In this document: positions 61,699-64,000 of the stretch, in pieces
Position numbering within the stretch: the stretch's first letter is position 1
Layout of the letters: each line of letters opens with the position of its first letter
DNA from: Pseudomonas frederiksbergensis
GTDB taxonomy: Bacteria; Pseudomonadota; Gammaproteobacteria; Pseudomonadales; Pseudomonadaceae
Assembly (NCBI RefSeq): GCF_003732705.1
Contig: NZ_MOBR01000018.1
Location: forward strand, 1-64,000
Length of the DNA stretch: 64,000 bases
Reading direction: 5' to 3'
Translations under genes and position numbers: made by a program
The notes under the pieces: model-generated
The model's input: the letters and a program-made list of their open reading frames with translations, nothing else
What the model was told of the DNA's origin: nothing
Databases searched by the model: none

Positions 61699-62020
61699 AA
61701 AAGGGGACAGATTTATTTATTTGGAAAAGCGGCGCTGATACCACGATCAATGCCGGGCGAGACATCAACCTCGTTTCCGCCGAACAGGTCATCAACGGCG
61801 AGCGCGGACTGCACCACAACGAAACCGTCACACAGTACGGCTCAACCGTCGATGCGGGCCAGAGTCTGACCGTCAACGCCGGTCGTGACATCACCGCAAT
61901 CGCCAGTCAGATCGACGCCAAGCGCGATGTGAGCATGAGTGCGATTGGTGATTTGACGTTGGCTTCGGCAGCGGATGAACAGCATGCCTATAGTCGGAAA
62001 ATAAATCTGTCCCCTTTTTT
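61699..62020. repeat. Inverted GGGGACAGATTTATT pair
   Basis: AAAAGGGGACAGATTTATTT (61699-61718) and its inverse within 61998-62020 flank about 280 bp of cdiA-like sequence. Each looks like one half of the palindrome seen intact at 61103-61161, as if the palindrome had been split by, or had captured, the fragment. Confidence 0.7.
61728..61993 (+). pseudogene. Internal fragment of a cdiA gene
   Basis: The frame gives NAGRDINLVSAEQVINGERG, then TVNAGRDITAIASQIDAKRD and LTLASAADEQHAYS. This matches the FHA-2 region of the intact CdiA (AGRDINVIASQIDAKRD, then IGTAADEEHS, encoded near 55405-55515) at many positions but is not identical, so it derives from a different cdiA allele or paralogue. Confidence 0.8.
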
Positions 62021-62094
62021 GCTATGGCTCAGGAAACTCACAGAATCGTGGTCCGCACTTTAATGATGAGTCTGGAAATCACTATGACTATTGA
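62020..62094 (+). pseudogene. Decapitated toxin tail
   Basis: The frame YGSGNSQNRGPHFNDESGNH then YDY ends at TGA 62092-62094. A C-terminal GPHFN...HYDY pattern is typical of polymorphic toxin tips, though the class is not identifiable. It starts right at the GGGGACAG element and overlaps the next gene by 11 nt. Confidence 0.6.
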
Positions 62095-62710
62095 TATTCA
62101 AGTTTTGAGCGTCGCTGATATATCAACTTCTAACAATGTACTTGACGTAGGTCAAGTGGACAGGGGGACGCTCTCGGCAGCAAGTTTTTTGGTTGTTGGA
62201 AAGTTAAAAGTTTCTTTGGTTGATACGTTGGGGTTTTTATTTGATCTGGTGAGTCTGAAAACTCAAAGATATGAAATTTGGTTGTTCTTAGGTAACTCTG
62301 CATGGCAGCCAGATACGCGAATAGTTCGTTATCACAAGTTGTGGGGCGCATTGAGGTTAAGAGGAGTCGAAATCCTAGGTGGCAGTGACTCACAAGAACT
62401 TGCTGTTGAGGGTGGTGGCGGAGTGAAGTTTTTCGGCGCTGTGCGTCTATCAAAATCATCTATTGTAAGTGCTATAAATGCTATTTCTGATGAGCGCTGC
62501 TCATATATCGTGGCATTGCCTGATGAGGCTGAAGTTAAAACTATTCTTGAGGTTGGTTGGTCCGGCGACATAGCTAAGGATGTTGATTTTCTTTATTATA
62601 TTTGTGAAAAAAATAGTTTGATATTTAAAGCTGTTGGGGCGTTTGACGATTTTGAGCGGGGTTTTGTTTCTGTTGCTACGCCAAGTGTTATGAGACAGTT
62701 TTTGAGCTGA
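62084..62710 (+). CDS. Putative orphan immunity protein
   Basis: A 208-residue protein. ATG 62084 (MTIDIQVLSVADIS) is chosen over 62024 because the upstream codons are the toxin tail in another frame, and the start then overlaps the toxin stop by 11 nt, exactly as at 61203. AT-rich, no TM helix or signal peptide; no family recognised. Blocks include FDLVSLKTQRYEIWLFLGN and FFGAVRLSKSSIVSAI. Confidence 0.6.
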   Translation: MTIDIQVLSVADISTSNNVLDVGQVDRGTLSAASFLVVGKLKVSLVDTLGFLFDLVSLKTQRYEIWLFLGNSAWQPDTRIVRYHKLWGALRLRGVEILGGSDSQELAVEGGGGVKFFGAVRLSKSSIVSAINAISDERCSYIVALPDEAEVKTILEVGWSGDIAKDVDFLYYICEKNSLIFKAVGAFDDFERGFVSVATPSVMRQFLS

Positions 62711-62734
62711 AAAACAAATGTACTTGAAAAGTTA

Positions 62735-62840
62735 GAAGGAGAAGAAAAGCAACGAAGAAAAGGAAGAAAAGCGGAAGGAAAGAGGACATATTTATTTGTT
62801 TGTCTTAGGACAGTCGAAAAATAAATCTGTCCCCTTTTTT
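62735..62840. repeat. Purine-rich tract and degenerate GGGGACAG palindrome
   Basis: About 50 bp of almost pure A/G (62735-62787) leads into AGAGGACATATTTATTT, paired with AAATAAATCTGTCCCC ending near 62833. Confidence 0.6.
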
Positions 62841-63665
62841 TCCAATGTCAGTGATGAGGTTCGTGATCGTCTCTCGGGTAGGGTATTGGATGCTCAGGGT
62901 GGTTTCCGCTCGCCTGTTCTTGTAGAAGGGGAGGCGTTCAACCCGCGCTTTCTGCCTTGTGGCGACGCTTCGTGTGTTGCCAGTGGAGCCGGCATTGACC
63001 TGACGGACCCAGAAACTCAGCGCTGGATCAGCGCAGGGAATGCGAAGGCGGCAAAAGACGCCTTGGCAATCGGGTCGCTCGCGCCTTTGCCAATGGCGTG
63101 GGTTGGCAAAGTTTTGGGATCTGTTTTTGGGAAAGGGGTTGCGAGGGAGGTGATAGCCGAGGGAGGCTCGGGTATTGGTGCAAAAGGCTTGGTGCCGGCT
63201 GACACACAAACAGTATTGATTCAGCAGGTTGCAGACTTGCGTGCCACGCTGACAGGCAGTGCAAAAACAAGTGGTAATGTGGGCGTTGCTCAGATAGATA
63301 TTTCGGGTATTCAGCCGACAATGGCAGCGTCCAGCCGTATCGGCACACCAAATGCCGAGCAGCAAGTGATGGGATTTGTTGGCGAGGTCTCTGAGACGTT
63401 TCCAAGCTCGGTTGTACCGACTGCGAGTAATCCCCCGCAGATGCTCAACAGGGCGATAGATTCGGAGGCGAAAATTTTGAACAATATCGCAGCGCAACTG
63501 GGAGAGAATACTTCGGTGAAGGGGAGTATTAATTTACTGACGGAGCGGGCGCCCTGTGCAAGTTGTTCAAATGTTATTGAACTGTTCAGGGCCAAGTACC
63601 CCAACATTACTGTCAATGTGTTCGACAATGGCGGCGTAATTCGTCCGACCAAAAAAGGACTTTAA
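62841..63665 (+). pseudogene. cdiA C-terminal fragment with deaminase toxin domain (orphan module 4)
   Basis: About 274 codons in frame, without a native start. It includes part of the pre-toxin region (LTDPETQRWISAGNAKAAKD), then GIGAKGLVPAD, carrying the GGTGCAAAAGG junction at 63177, then a toxin domain. The C-terminal half has a zinc-deaminase pattern: DSEAKILNNIAAQLG (Glu motif), GSINLLTERAPCASCSNVIE (PCxxC) and FRAKYPNITVNVF. This fits the BURPS668_1122-type toxin deaminases. The frame can be read back to TTG 62796 through the repeat. Confidence 0.75.
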
Positions 63666-63666
63666 G

Positions 63667-64000
63667 ATGCTGCACGAAGAGCGTTTGACTTATGAGACCC
63701 TGAAAGCGTGGGCTTTGGACTGCTATTATGAGGGGTGTCGAGATCATGCTGTGATGAAGGGGTGGCCTCATGAACAGGTCATGGCGTATGTCGACTATCA
63801 ATTTGAACATTCTTTTGAGCGCCCGGTAGAGGAGTTTATGTGGCGAGTAATCCTTCTGATTCTATCGGGTGGCTGGCATCAAGATTGGTATTCGAGCGCG
63901 CGTCAACTGATCACTGAACACATCATAAAAGATGGTATTGACAATATTTTAGCCGGTGTGCCTGCAGCCGAGGCGGAGTTGTTTCTGCATGATCTTAGAG
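63667..64000 (+). CDS. Putative immunity gene for the deaminase, cut by the window edge
   Basis: ATG 63667 is one base after the toxin stop. At least 111 codons are visible: LTYETLKAWALDCYYEGCRD, HAVMKGWPHEQVMAYVDYQF and LILSGGWHQDWYSSARQLIT. Rich in Trp and His, no signal peptide. No family recognised; the immunity role is inferred from position. Confidence 0.65.
   Translation, partial: MLHEERLTYETLKAWALDCYYEGCRDHAVMKGWPHEQVMAYVDYQFEHSFERPVEEFMWRVILLILSGGWHQDWYSSARQLITEHIIKDGIDNILAGVPAAEAELFLHDLR

Larger units (their letters stand above)
61680..62083. other. Mosaic stretch with a cdiA fragment
   Basis: Contains an inverted pair of GGGGACAG elements enclosing a cdiA-like fragment, followed by a toxin tail. 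No complete gene. Confidence 0.65.

Overview
The window is a chromosomal segment of a fluorescens-group Pseudomonas. The evidence is high GC in the housekeeping genes, abundant Pseudomonas-type REP palindromes between genes, and a typical Pseudomonas gene set (lpxO, aceK, hrpA, pxpABC, a putative porin, several EamA exporters). I saw no tRNA, rRNA, CRISPR array or intact transposase.

Positions 1-40170 are mostly core genes. They run as follows: a LysR regulator divergent from an MFS carrier and the pxpABC 5-oxoprolinase operon; a MoxR ATPase/VWA pair; a broken DUF4160 gene overlapping a DUF2442-HTH gene; a DUF748 protein; cysK; lpxO; a small GNAT-like pair; three EamA exporters; a chemoreceptor; aceK; hrpA; a FabH-like synthase; a porin; a FemAB-like acyltransferase; an operon of LysR, hydrolase, PpiA and an ABC exporter; azoR; a MepB-like gene; a YbdG-type MscS channel; a DEAD-box helicase; and a two-gene unit with an AvrRpt2-like (C70) cysteine protease. 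Most intergenic gaps hold REP elements or rho-independent terminators.

From about 40.3 kb to the right edge lies a contact-dependent growth inhibition (CDI) locus in the order cdiB-cdiA-cdiI. CdiB is the outer-membrane transporter. CdiA is a 5,376-residue filamentous effector with a TPS domain, thousands of residues of FHA repeats, a DUF637 region and a C-terminal TNT-type NAD+ glycohydrolase. The next gene is an Imm63-like immunity protein. A dyad centred on the predicted cdiB promoter is a candidate operator.

Downstream of cdiI is an AT-rich store of orphan toxin-immunity modules: EndoU plus MafI-like; an unknown toxin plus a DUF2247-like protein; an EndoU/BECR-like toxin plus a CdiI-family protein; two decapitated toxin tails whose immunity genes each overlap the tail by 11 nt; and a cdiA fragment ending in a deaminase domain, followed by an immunity-like gene cut by the window edge. 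The junction of active cdiA and all four longer modules carries the same short sequence, GGTGCAAAAGG or a close variant, in the same reading frame (Gly-Ala-Lys-Gly). This suggests a recombination point at which the toxin tip can be swapped. The distal part is also broken up by GGGGACAGATTTATT-type palindromes, one pair of which encloses a stray piece of a cdiA gene. This locus is the most interesting part of the window.
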